64,000 bases of DNA from Methylophilus rhizosphaerae (lineage in GTDB: Bacteria > Pseudomonadota > Gammaproteobacteria > Burkholderiales > Methylophilaceae), in NCBI RefSeq assembly GCF_900100975.1, contig NZ_FNFX01000001.1, positions 313,820 to 377,819 on the forward strand, in the 5' to 3' direction. The notes beneath the pieces are model-generated. The model saw only the letters and a program-made list of their open reading frames with translations. It was not told the origin of the DNA and made no database searches. Every line of letters starts with the position of its first letter. Position 1 is the first letter of the stretch. This document shows, piece by piece, positions 1-7,095 of this stretch. Both the position numbers and the translations under genes were made by a program.

Positions 1-456
1 ATTTACAGATAAAGAACCAAACCCTGCACGTGCAATGTCATTTACCTCGAAGTACTGTGTACCTGCTGTATCAGGATCCCAATCCGCATCATATGCTGTA
101 AAGCGTGCACCAAAGATGCAAGAGGTTTTAGCTGCATTTCTCCATACCCGATCTAAAACATAACCGACAGTTACGCCGTTGATGGTCGCACTGCGTGTTT
201 TGGACGCAGCTAATGTATAACCAGCCCCAGTCGGATCTGCAGACTCGCTTGTTGGAAATACGGCACAAGTATTGTTAGCAGTAGTAGTTGGTAAAGTTGG
301 GATGCTAGATCCAAAATTCCCAGTGGTATTGCACGAGGTATAAGCCGAGCTGGTGAATCCAGTAGTCGGAATCGCCACTAATCCAGTAGCCATACTCTGC
401 ATAGAAATAAAACTCAAAGCACCTAACACTGCAAGTTTAATCGTTACACTTTTCAT
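1..456 (-). CDS. Secreted hypothetical protein, C-terminus outside the window
   Basis: The frame is open from the ATG at 456 to the window edge (152 codons, no stop), so only the N-terminal part is visible. A strong AGGAG ribosome-binding site lies 6-7 bases upstream. Residues 1-23 form a classic signal peptide (basic start, hydrophobic core, M-A-T cleavage region). The mature part is rich in Thr, Ser, Ala and Gly and has four Cys in the visible portion, which fits an exported or surface protein. I do not recognise a family. The mature N-terminus resembles the short ORF at 575-709 (shared pattern A-T-x-L-V-x-I-P-x-x-G-F-x-x-S-A-Y). It is preceded by the conserved element at 491-553 and lies downstream of the TonB receptor on the same strand. 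Confidence 0.72.
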   Translation of the reverse strand, partial: MKSVTIKLAVLGALSFISMQSMATGLVAIPTTGFTSSAYTSCNTTGNFGSSIPTLPTTTANNTCAVFPTSESADPTGAGYTLAASKTRSATINGVTVGYVLDRVWRNAAKTSCIFGARFTAYDADWDPDTAGTQYFEVNDIARAGFGSLSVN

Positions 457-490
457 AATTACTCCTTTGAGACATTTTGCAAAGCACTGA

Positions 491-553
491 GGTAGCCTGC
501 ATCACCCATTCCCACACCCTTCTAGCCCCTCGTCAGTTCTAAGCAAGGTGTGG
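491..553 (-). promoter_or_regulatory. Conserved leader element A, probable structured RNA
   Basis: This element sits 34 nt upstream of the ATG at 456 and is read on the minus strand. It has three parts: a 7-bp stem (547-553 with 512-518, all seven pairs), a 25-nt loop block (522-546), and a 3' block at 491-511. The loop block matches element B (751-813) at 22 of 25 positions. Between this element and the start codon a CUUUG/CAAAG hairpin could partly cover the AAAGGAG ribosome-binding site. I could not match it to a known riboswitch class from memory. Confidence 0.55.
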
Positions 554-574
554 CAAATTTCTAGTACAAATACT

Positions 575-709
575 TTAAAAAAACATTAAGGCGTAAGCCG
601 ACTCACTGAAACCAGCAACTGGTATCACGACCAGCTCTGTTGCAAAAGCAAATGTTGTATTGAACGCACATAGTCCCAAAACTGCCATCGCCAAAATCAG
701 TTCTTTCAT
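575..709 (-). CDS. Short secreted peptide, truncated paralogue of the 1-456 protein
   Basis: A 44-residue ORF starts with ATG at 709 after a GGGAG ribosome-binding site. It has a signal peptide (residues 1-23, ending F-A-F-A) and a mature start A-T-E-L-V-V-I-P, which matches the start of the 1-456 protein at about 11 of 18 positions. The similarity stops at the residues S-A-Y, after which the frame ends quickly (L-M-F-F, stop). It is either the stump of a duplicated gene that lost its body or a genuine short secreted peptide. The intact ribosome-binding site and conserved upstream element suggest it could still be translated. Confidence 0.5.
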   Translation of the reverse strand: MKELILAMAVLGLCAFNTTFAFATELVVIPVAGFSESAYALMFF

Positions 710-750
710 CTTCTACTCCCTGGAAAAAGGTACAATAAGCAAGCATTTGT

Positions 751-813
751 GGCTGCCCGCATCACGGATTTCCGTCATTTCTGGTCCCTCGTAAGTTCTA
801 AGCAAATCACGGG
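751..813 (-). promoter_or_regulatory. Conserved leader element B, probable structured RNA
   Basis: This is the second copy of the element at 491-553. It lies 41 nt upstream of the ATG at 709 and downstream of the TonB receptor stop. The 25-nt loop block (781-805) is nearly identical to that of element A. The flanking 7-nt arms (806-812 and 772-778) differ from element A at five of seven positions on each side but still pair at six of seven positions. That is the pattern expected of a conserved RNA stem. A local ACGG/CCGU hairpin could compete with the long stem. Confidence 0.55.
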
Positions 814-909
814 AATTTAATCAAGGTACGCCACAAATGCCCTTTTTCATGCTCCCCAGAAGTTAACTAAACTCACGCAAGTTTTCACTAGGAGTTTTTC
901 CCGCCTGTA

Positions 910-3900
910 TTAATCCGGCTGGAAATGCCAATTCAAGCTAAACCAGACTCCCCTTGGTGCCCCTGGCGAAATAAAATTCGTGCTACGCCAGTCTGCTGAA
1001 TTATGGTTATAACCATCAGGCCCGATATTGCCTAACACGCTTGGTGAAAAAGGATTTCTCCCCAGACGTCCAGCCGTAAAGTACTCTTTATCAAATAAGT
1101 TGGTGACAAGTACAGTAGCCGTCCACTCTTTATTGAAGCGATAACTGCTTTGCAAGTTAAAAGTCGCATAACCAGGCGCCTTGCCTGGGTTAGTGGTAGG
1201 CGCTAATGTGCGGGTATACACCTCGGTCATGGTTGTACCATTTCCGCTACCATCATCTACCTGTCGAAAGGCGGTGAAAGTTCGTGAAACACCCACCTGA
1301 TGCTCGTTATTCTCGTTGCCGCGCATAAAACTATCAGAATGCGCGACCATAGTCAGACCCACATTCCAGTTGTCAGTCAAGTCATAGCTCAGGCTAGCAT
1401 TCAGGTTGTGTAGTGAAACACCAGGCATACGATCACCAGGCTTAACATTAATGACACCCTCGCCCAATGTATTCACAGTTCTAGAGCTACTGTTATCTTC
1501 ACTGAACATCAGAAAATCATCCTGAAAGGTAGCATCGGTCAAACCGTAATTCAGCCCCCAATGCAACCGATCAATATTGCCTTTAAAACCTGCTTCAAGC
1601 CCACGACGACGAGTTTTACCCACTGTGTCAAAGAATCCTCGCCCGTTGCTAATGGCCACAAAATAGATGTCGTCCTTGAGATCGGTTTGATACGCGTTGA
1701 TATTCCATTGCGTGTTTTCACCCCATGTACCTCTCATCCCAACTTCATAACTGGTTGCTTTAATTTGCGGAAGATATGGGTCACCTGACAGGGTGGTTGG
1801 TAAGGTGCACTGGCGATTTTCGGCAATACTTTTGGGCACTTCATAAACATTACCATTGCCATCGGATTGAAAAACACCTGAAGGTCTATGATCCAAAGCA
1901 CAACCAAGCTCAATCACACTGGGAACACGCGTACCTTGTGCCACATTAGCGTAAATATTTAAATCAGGCCTGGCTTGCCAACTTGCCCCCAACTGCGGAT
2001 TGAAAGAGTTGAATTTAAACTTCTCAGTTTCCGCACTATCTAGTGCATTGGTGATTCTAGGTGTGGTGTATTGTGTGGAAACGCCGGTACAAGCTGGGTC
2101 AGTACAAATATTGTAACTATCAGGATAGCCAATGACATCGCCAATTTCATAGGCACCTATGCCACGTCGTGCAGCAATCTTGTTTTTTGTTTGCGTATCA
2201 TTATAACGGCCTGACATGCTGAAGTGCCAGTTATCGACGGGGCTCCAGGTTTCACTAAAATAGATGCTCTTAGTAGTTTGGGTCCCTGAGAAATCGTTAT
2301 TACTAATCCACTGATCTGCGCCTACAAACATGGGGTGAATATCATCAGGAGCCAAATAAGCATTACGCTGTGCATCCAGTAAGCCTAGACGTTGCTTATT
2401 CGCATAAGTGGCATCAGCAGCATCTATGGACGCACCAACCATAAACTTATGATGGTCAAGATTCCAGTTAAACTGAACTGACCCGCCATTAGTCACTTGG
2501 TCTATCTGATTATCGGTAAATATAGCTGTTGGGATGTAATATTTTTTACCGGTATCGGGATCAACTTCGTATACTACCCCCCCTGTTCCACTACCAGCGC
2601 CATCCACAGTAGCGATAGTGTTGGAATTAGGCGCAAAATATGAAAAAGCCCCATCCATTGTAGCTTTATCTCGTAATTGAGTAGCTAAACAATTTGCGTT
2701 GTTAGTTGGGGCAGTAAAAATAACAAAATTTTTATAATTGACCCCTCCCACAGTTGAGTAGTACCAGTTTTGATCCGAGAAATAAATATTTTCCCCCGGA
2801 GCCGTAGGAAAGCGTCTTAAACTCAAATCACCTGAAAAATAAGACTCTTCACCGCCAAATGTTGTACCTGAATAGTCTGGAGCACTTCCATGGGCAGCAC
2901 CATCAACACCAGTATTTCGATTGTAAATTTTATTTTCGTAAAAATTTCTCCAAAAAGTAAACTGCTCCGTAACAGCATTTACATAGTACTGAGGTAACTC
3001 TTGATTGAACTCTCCTAATGAAAAATCAGCAGTTCCATTTGCAAAATAATCTAGTACTAGCGGACTACTAAAGAAATCATAACCATCAGCCTCACTTACT
3101 GACACCACTACATAATCAGGCAACCCATATTTATTGTTCGCACTACTGTTAAATAAACAGGTATATTGCTCAGTAGAGGAGGGGATACGGCGCGCAAGGG
3201 CATCATCTTCAATACCCATAAACGCATCTGCCCCTACCTGATGACGGCGGCTATTTCTGCGATAAACCTGACCTGTAATACTGAAAGTTTCCGTTGCCTG
3301 AAATGCACCTGATAACTGGAATTGAGCTAAGTTATTATCGGTTTTATCAGGTGCGGTAAAGATACTTGTCGGATCTTGAGCGTACATCTCATTAGGTAAT
3401 AAACCATTACCGGTCAATTTCGTTTGCACGAGTAACGTACTCAAATTTAAATCCAGTCTATCCCCTCGATAACTGGCCTTACCAAAAGCCTGATTAACTC
3501 TGCTGGGTGAGTTCTGTCGCCAGCCATCCTCCAGAAAAAAGTTGCCCGCACCAAACAAAGCAAGCTCACCATTATTCCAGCCCCCCTCAACTTGGAGTTG
3601 TTTGCGGCCAAATGAACCAGTGAGAATATCAACGTCGGCACCAGCGTTATTGAAACCATCTTTGGTTTTCAGTGAGAAAGCGCCGCCAAGTGTATTTAAC
3701 CCAAATATCGGATTGGAACCGGGAAACACATCTATGCTAGCCAATGCATTTAAAGGCAGCATGTCCCAGTTCACCACATCGCCAAATGGTTCGTTTACTC
3801 GGATACCATCAATAAACACGCTCAAACCTTGCGGCGTACCAATCTGCGGACCAGCAGTAAAACCACGATATTGCACATCCATCTGGAATGGGTTGCCTTG

Positions 3901-4470
3901 GTAATCATTCACCGTGACTGATTGCAATTTACGGTTCATTAAATCCGTAATGCTCAATGAGTGAGCTTCTTTAATCTCTTGTGCAGAAATGCTTTGTACG
4001 TTGCCAGGGATTTCTTCTTTGGTTAAGCCCAAACCTGGCAGTGGGCCGACTTCATAGAAGCGTTTGGCGCGCACTTCGACTTTATCCACTTGCACGCTTT
4101 TGTCTTCAGCTTTGGGTGGTGCTTTTTGAATAAACACGGCATCGCCTTCGTTTTTAGAAATCAGACCGCTCTCCCCTAATACCCTGCGCAAGGCTTCTTG
4201 GCGCGTCATGCGACCACGCACCTCCGGTGCGGTTTTACCTGCAACAAGGTCGTTAGGGAAAGAAATGCTCATGCCCGTGCTTTTTCCCAGATCGTGCAAC
4301 GAATTTGCAAGGGGTTGCCTTGGAATATCAATATTGACCGGAACACTGAACGTCTCCTCTTGCTGTTTTGGCAACTGCGTATTCAACACTTCAGCCTGCG
4401 CCCCATGCACTGATACCACCCCCAACACTGCTACGATGGTGTGCAGTGTTTTTATATTTTTGACTTTCAT
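910..4470 (-). CDS. TonB-dependent receptor with STN signalling domain (FecA type)
   Basis: This is an outer-membrane active transporter of 1186 residues. From the N-terminus it has: a signal peptide (cleavage near A-Q-A, residue 26); an STN domain around residues 45-115, used by FecA-type receptors to signal to a FecR anti-sigma protein; a TonB-box-like stretch near 128-135; a plug domain around 155-270 with a typical F-I-D-G-I-R-V-N element; and a beta-barrel to the end. The ATG at 4470 follows an AGAGGAG ribosome-binding site. It is much longer than usual FecA-like receptors (about 700-850 residues). The excess lies mainly around residues 425-640, rich in Asn, Tyr and Gly and coded by AT-richer DNA, probably large extracellular loops. 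The substrate is unknown (iron chelate, cobalamin, lanthanide chelate or polymer are possible). The likely FecI/FecR partners are at 9006-10515, beyond the toxin-antitoxin island. Confidence 0.9.
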   Translation of the reverse strand: MKVKNIKTLHTIVAVLGVVSVHGAQAEVLNTQLPKQQEETFSVPVNIDIPRQPLANSLHDLGKSTGMSISFPNDLVAGKTAPEVRGRMTRQEALRRVLGESGLISKNEGDAVFIQKAPPKAEDKSVQVDKVEVRAKRFYEVGPLPGLGLTKEEIPGNVQSISAQEIKEAHSLSITDLMNRKLQSVTVNDYQGNPFQMDVQYRGFTAGPQIGTPQGLSVFIDGIRVNEPFGDVVNWDMLPLNALASIDVFPGSNPIFGLNTLGGAFSLKTKDGFNNAGADVDILTGSFGRKQLQVEGGWNNGELALFGAGNFFLEDGWRQNSPSRVNQAFGKASYRGDRLDLNLSTLLVQTKLTGNGLLPNEMYAQDPTSIFTAPDKTDNNLAQFQLSGAFQATETFSITGQVYRRNSRRHQVGADAFMGIEDDALARRIPSSTEQYTCLFNSSANNKYGLPDYVVVSVSEADGYDFFSSPLVLDYFANGTADFSLGEFNQELPQYYVNAVTEQFTFWRNFYENKIYNRNTGVDGAAHGSAPDYSGTTFGGEESYFSGDLSLRRFPTAPGENIYFSDQNWYYSTVGGVNYKNFVIFTAPTNNANCLATQLRDKATMDGAFSYFAPNSNTIATVDGAGSGTGGVVYEVDPDTGKKYYIPTAIFTDNQIDQVTNGGSVQFNWNLDHHKFMVGASIDAADATYANKQRLGLLDAQRNAYLAPDDIHPMFVGADQWISNNDFSGTQTTKSIYFSETWSPVDNWHFSMSGRYNDTQTKNKIAARRGIGAYEIGDVIGYPDSYNICTDPACTGVSTQYTTPRITNALDSAETEKFKFNSFNPQLGASWQARPDLNIYANVAQGTRVPSVIELGCALDHRPSGVFQSDGNGNVYEVPKSIAENRQCTLPTTLSGDPYLPQIKATSYEVGMRGTWGENTQWNINAYQTDLKDDIYFVAISNGRGFFDTVGKTRRRGLEAGFKGNIDRLHWGLNYGLTDATFQDDFLMFSEDNSSSRTVNTLGEGVINVKPGDRMPGVSLHNLNASLSYDLTDNWNVGLTMVAHSDSFMRGNENNEHQVGVSRTFTAFRQVDDGSGNGTTMTEVYTRTLAPTTNPGKAPGYATFNLQSSYRFNKEWTATVLVTNLFDKEYFTAGRLGRNPFSPSVLGNIGPDGYNHNSADWRSTNFISPGAPRGVWFSLNWHFQPD

Positions 4471-4521
4471 CCCAATCCCTCTCCTCTATGTAGACTCATC
4501 TGATGAAGAGGCAAAACCCTG

Positions 4522-4534
4522 ACGTTATTAACGT
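4522..4534. promoter_or_regulatory. Palindrome upstream of the TonB receptor
   Basis: ACGTTATTAACGT is a perfect 6-bp inverted repeat around a single central T. It lies about 50 bases upstream of the receptor start codon (4470), where a transcription factor could act. No regulator is assigned. Confidence 0.3.
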
Positions 4535-4650
4535 AACTTTACATAAATAGTGTATGATGCAGATGCGAATTATTCAGATGAACAGATATCCGCTTGCATT
4601 AAAGATGCTGTTCATATTTCGCGATTGATATCTACATGACATCACTGGGA

Positions 4651-4684
4651 TTGACATGTCCCATTTTGGGACTATAATTATTGT
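4651..4684 (+). promoter_or_regulatory. higBA promoter with operator nested in the spacer
   Basis: A consensus sigma-70 promoter is visible: TTGACA at 4651-4656, a 16-bp spacer, and TATAAT at 4673-4678. The spacer contains the perfect inverted repeat GTCCCA-TTT-TGGGAC (4658-4672), and GACATGTC (4653-4660) overlaps the -35 box. A repressor bound here would exclude RNA polymerase, as expected for autorepression by a HigA antitoxin. The -10 box ends only 6 bases before the toxin ATG, so the transcript would start at or next to the start codon (leaderless). Confidence 0.7.
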
Positions 4685-4990
4685 ATGCGAATCATTGCCG
4701 TGAGCTATCTACGCTCATTCTGGGAGAAGAACCTAAATGCAGAGCAGCATTTAAAGTCGTGGATTGATGAGGTGAAACAGGCAAATTGGAGTCAACCGAC
4801 AGATATCAAAGACCAATATCGTAACGCCAGCATCCTCAAGAACCGCCGGGTAGTCTTCAACATCAAGGGCAATGACTATCGATTAGTGGTCTCAGTGGCG
4901 TATCGCTACCAGGCCATCTATGTGAAGTTCATCGGCACGCACGCCGAATACGATCTGATTAATGCCGAAACCGTTGAGATGGAGCACTGA
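4685..4990 (+). CDS. higB: HigB-type mRNA interferase toxin
   Basis: This 101-residue protein has the HigB_toxin layout of E. coli YgjN/HigB: an N-terminal helix, a central Y-R-N-A-S-I-L-K-N-R-R-V-V-F-N-I stretch, the G-N-D-Y-R-L-V-V strand, and a C-terminal F-I-G-T-H-A-E-Y-D motif. Proteins of this family cleave mRNA on the ribosome and are neutralised by HigA. The ATG at 4685 is the first in frame and lies directly behind the -10 box, with no ribosome-binding site visible. The antitoxin gene starts one base after this stop codon, in the toxin-first order typical of higBA. Confidence 0.88.
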   Translation: MRIIAVSYLRSFWEKNLNAEQHLKSWIDEVKQANWSQPTDIKDQYRNASILKNRRVVFNIKGNDYRLVVSVAYRYQAIYVKFIGTHAEYDLINAETVEMEH

Positions 4991-4991
4991 G

Positions 4992-5378
4992 ATGGAAATT
5001 CGTCCAATTTACACAGAAGCTGACTACAAGACTGCCCTACATGAGGTGTCTGCTTATTTTGACAGGGAGCCTGAGCCAAACACTCCTGACGGTGACCGAT
5101 TTGAAATACTGCTGACCTTGGTAGAAGCATACGAAGCAAAACATTTCCCTATCGACTTGCCTGATCCAGTCGAGGCCATCAAATTTCGTATGGAACAGGC
5201 AGGCCTTGGACCGAAGGATTTAGTACCAGCGATTGGTCGATTGAACCGTGTTTATGAAGTGCTCAACCGTAAAAGACCATTGACTCTCAATATGATATGG
5301 AATCTCCATGAAAAACTTGGTATTCCTGCCGAGTGCTTAATTCAACCACCCAAGCATCGTATTACAGCTCAATCCTAA
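4992..5378 (+). CDS. higA: HigA-type antitoxin with helix-turn-helix
   Basis: This 128-residue protein starts at the ATG at 4992, one base after the higB stop. An in-frame upstream start inside higB (4962) is less likely. The N-terminal half is acidic and helical and, by analogy to E. coli HigA, binds the toxin. The C-terminal half carries an Xre-like helix-turn-helix (about residues 70-118: G-P-K-D-L-V-P-A-I-G-R followed by V-L-N-R-K-R-P-L-T-L). It should bind HigB and repress the promoter through the palindrome at 4658-4672. Confidence 0.87.
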   Translation: MEIRPIYTEADYKTALHEVSAYFDREPEPNTPDGDRFEILLTLVEAYEAKHFPIDLPDPVEAIKFRMEQAGLGPKDLVPAIGRLNRVYEVLNRKRPLTLNMIWNLHEKLGIPAECLIQPPKHRITAQS

Positions 5379-5548
5379 TTTGTATCAGATAGTTGTAATC
5401 AATCACTGATATGAATACCTGATTCAAGTTATTCCGCTTGCTACATGAAAAATCACCAAGTTTTCACTTGACGGTTAGTGTCGCAACAGCCTTAAAATGC
5501 GCGTACATATCGGACTTGGGGCTGCTTAAACCTGAAGCACTGCCGATA

Positions 5549-5580
5549 TTTATCGGCGTCCATCTGCGGTTCATTAAACA
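5549..5580. repeat. Degenerate interspersed repeat upstream of an antitoxin gene
   Basis: TTTATCGGCGTCCATCTGCG and the bases after it resemble one arm of the repeat family seen complete at 29090-29121 and 41418-41447. It ends 13 bases before the ATG at 5594, so it forms part of the leader of that gene. A related copy in the same orientation lies at 6051-6090. Confidence 0.5.
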
Positions 5581-5593
5581 GGGGGGAAGTAAT

Positions 5594-6040
5594 ATGAAAA
5601 AGACTCACGTTAACAAACTCGCAGCATTTGATACCGCAGCGTATTTGACCAGCGAAACCGCGATTGCGGCTTATTTGACCGATATTATTGAAGCGAATGA
5701 CCCTGGCCTACTGGCAGATGCGCTAGGCACCATTGCCCGCACACGCGGCATGTCAGAAATTGCCAATGAAACCGGGATTGGCCGCACTGCCCTTTATAAA
5801 GCTCTGCGCTCTGACAGTGCCCCCCGCTTTGACACCATTAACAAAGTCTGCCAGGCATTAGGCCTGCAACTCATTGTACAACCGCAAGATGCTAGTATCT
5901 ACGGCGTGCCAGATGAGGAAAACCCTGAATTGACGGCCAACGACTTCAAACAGATGCGCCCCCTGGAGGAGTTCTTAGCCGAACTAAACCTAACGACACC
6001 ACCAAAAAAACCGACTAATAAGCATAAAAAAGCCGCTTGA
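5594..6040 (+). CDS. Orphan Xre-family antitoxin (HI1420-like) with extra C-terminal motif
   Basis: I start this at the ATG at 5594, behind a GGGGGGAAG ribosome-binding site, rather than at the upstream in-frame start at 5438, which has no support. The protein is 148 residues. Residues ~10-105 match the addiction-module antidote family of H. influenzae HI1420: F-D-T-A-A-Y-L, then A-L-G-T-I-A-R-T-R-G-M, then a helix-turn-helix I-G-R-T-A-L-Y-K-A-L. These normally follow an HI1419/RelE-type toxin gene, but none is present. Residues ~112-132 (N-P-E-L-T-A-N-D-F-K) resemble a toxin-binding segment of BrnA-like antitoxins, and the tail is Lys-rich. The gene is bracketed by two same-orientation repeat copies (5549-5580, 6051-6090). 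Confidence 0.78.
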   Translation: MKKTHVNKLAAFDTAAYLTSETAIAAYLTDIIEANDPGLLADALGTIARTRGMSEIANETGIGRTALYKALRSDSAPRFDTINKVCQALGLQLIVQPQDASIYGVPDEENPELTANDFKQMRPLEEFLAELNLTTPPKKPTNKHKKAA

Positions 6041-6050
6041 GCAGGGTTAT

Positions 6051-6090
6051 TTTATCAGCGTGCATTGGCGCTCATCTGCGGTTTATTAAG
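6051..6090. repeat. Degenerate interspersed repeat, second copy in the toxin-antitoxin island
   Basis: TTTATCAGCGTGCATTGGCG followed by CTCATCTGCGGTTTATTAAG is a diverged, slightly longer copy of 5549-5580 in the same orientation. It again ends just upstream of a small antitoxin-like gene (ATG at 6114). The two copies form direct repeats around the 5594-6040 gene. Confidence 0.5.
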
Positions 6091-6113
6091 CTGGGAAAGA
6101 AAGACCAAACTTT

Positions 6114-6329
6114 ATGAAAAAACAGCTGCACGACATTGACAATGTACCGGAACAGACTGTTGAACTCACCAAAAGACTGAAATCAATTGATCGGATCGCC
6201 CCACAACTGACCATAGAACATTCAAGCAGTCAACGAATTGGAGTCATCAAAGGAAAACTTGCAATTCCCGATACGATTGATGCACATAATGAAGAAGTGC
6301 TGCGGCTGTTTACAGGCGCTCCCGCATAA
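6114..6329 (+). CDS. Small antitoxin-like protein (VapB/Phd-type tail), orphan
   Basis: This 71-residue protein starts at the ATG at 6114, with GGGAAAGAAAG upstream as the ribosome-binding region. Its C-terminal half (R-I-G-V-I-K-G-K-L-A-I-P, then D-T-I-D-A-H-N-E-E-V and L-F) has the pattern common at the end of small antitoxins paired with PIN or RelE-type toxins, where it clamps the toxin. No toxin ORF follows: the next genes are mazEF. It may be a leftover antitoxin or one acting in trans. The assignment rests on the C-terminal pattern only. Confidence 0.5.
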   Translation: MKKQLHDIDNVPEQTVELTKRLKSIDRIAPQLTIEHSSSQRIGVIKGKLAIPDTIDAHNEEVLRLFTGAPA

Positions 6330-6367
6330 CACCACGCTTGGTGATTTTATCCACCTACCCACAAATA

Positions 6368-6406
6368 TCCTACTTTAATAAAACAATAAGTTATACTAAA
6401 ATAGGA
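6368..6406 (+). promoter_or_regulatory. mazEF promoter region with inverted repeat
   Basis: TCCTACTTTA (6368-6377) and TAAAATAGGA (6397-6406) are inverted copies matching at 9 of 10 positions. A TATACT -10-like box (6392-6397) lies between and into the second arm. It is placed about 30-60 bases upstream of the mazE ATG, where the AbrB-type antitoxin would be expected to autoregulate. Confidence 0.45.
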
Positions 6407-6431
6407 CAAGCTCAAAAACCTGGAGACTGCA

Positions 6432-6677
6432 ATGTTTCAAACCTTACGAAAAGCGGGTGGATCACTCGTCATGACCGTGCCAAAAACTTTTATTGATCAG
6501 AATGGGCTTGGTGAAGGCTCACAAGTAAAACTACATTTGCTTGGTGCAAAGATGACGGTTGAGGCACCTACCAGGCCACGTTATAGCTTGGCCGACCTGA
6601 TGGCTGAAATGCCGGAAGGATTACCGCGTGTCGAGGGCTGGGATGAAATTCCCTCGGTGGGCCTGGAGAACATGTGA
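6432..6677 (+). CDS. mazE: MazE/AbrB-family antitoxin
   Basis: This 81-residue protein has an N-terminal swapped-hairpin AbrB domain (residues ~1-48: L-R-K-A-G-G-S-L-V-M-T-V-P-K then L-G-E-G-S-Q-V). The C-terminal segment (L-A-D-L-M-A-E-M-P-E-G-L-P) should wrap around the toxin. The ATG at 6432 follows a CTGGAG ribosome-binding site. The stop TGA overlaps the toxin start (TGATG), indicating translational coupling. It resembles the chromosomal ChpS/PemI branch. Confidence 0.85.
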   Translation: MFQTLRKAGGSLVMTVPKTFIDQNGLGEGSQVKLHLLGAKMTVEAPTRPRYSLADLMAEMPEGLPRVEGWDEIPSVGLENM

Positions 6678-7024
6678 TGGCATACGTGCCAAACCGTGGA
6701 GACCTCGTGCATCTCGATTTCGACCCTGCATCAGGATGGGAAATGAAAGGCCCTCACTTTGGCCTTGTATTGAGTGGAAAAGTCTTCAATCAACAAGGTT
6801 TGGCATTGGTTTGTCCGATTTCCCAGGGCGCTGCAGCGGCCTCACGCACGTATGGGACAGTAGTGACACTTATGGGGGCAGGAACCGATACTCAAGGCGC
6901 AATACATTGCCATCAGTTGAAATCGCTGGATTGGCGCGCGCGAAATGTACACCTAAAGGAAACCGTGCCGCAATATATAGTAGATGAGGCTTTAGCCAGA
7001 ATCGAAGCCATTCTTTTTGAATAA
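6677..7024 (+). CDS. mazF: MazF/PemK-family endoribonuclease toxin
   Basis: This 115-residue protein has the MazF fold signature: Y-V-P-N-R-G-D-L-V-H-L-D-F near the start, G-P-H-F-G-L-V-L-S, then C-P-I-S-Q and the Q-L-K-S-L-D-W segment. Family members cut single-stranded mRNA at short motifs. I chose the ATG at 6677, which overlaps the mazE stop by one base. A GTG one codon earlier is possible. It forms a two-gene operon with mazE. Confidence 0.88.
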   Translation: MAYVPNRGDLVHLDFDPASGWEMKGPHFGLVLSGKVFNQQGLALVCPISQGAAAASRTYGTVVTLMGAGTDTQGAIHCHQLKSLDWRARNVHLKETVPQYIVDEALARIEAILFE

Positions 7025-7095
7025 AAATCCAGTGCCCATTTTCGATGGCGCCCGCCCGTATCGAAACAACAGGTTATGCATGGCGAGCCAGGATC

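Noticed and set aside
491-813. Leader elements as a c-di-GMP, guanidine or cobalamin riboswitch
   Set aside because: I compared them from memory with these consensus motifs. ACGA and ACGG tetranucleotides recall guanidine-II loops, but the stems around them do not fit and element A lacks the second one. No known class was assigned.
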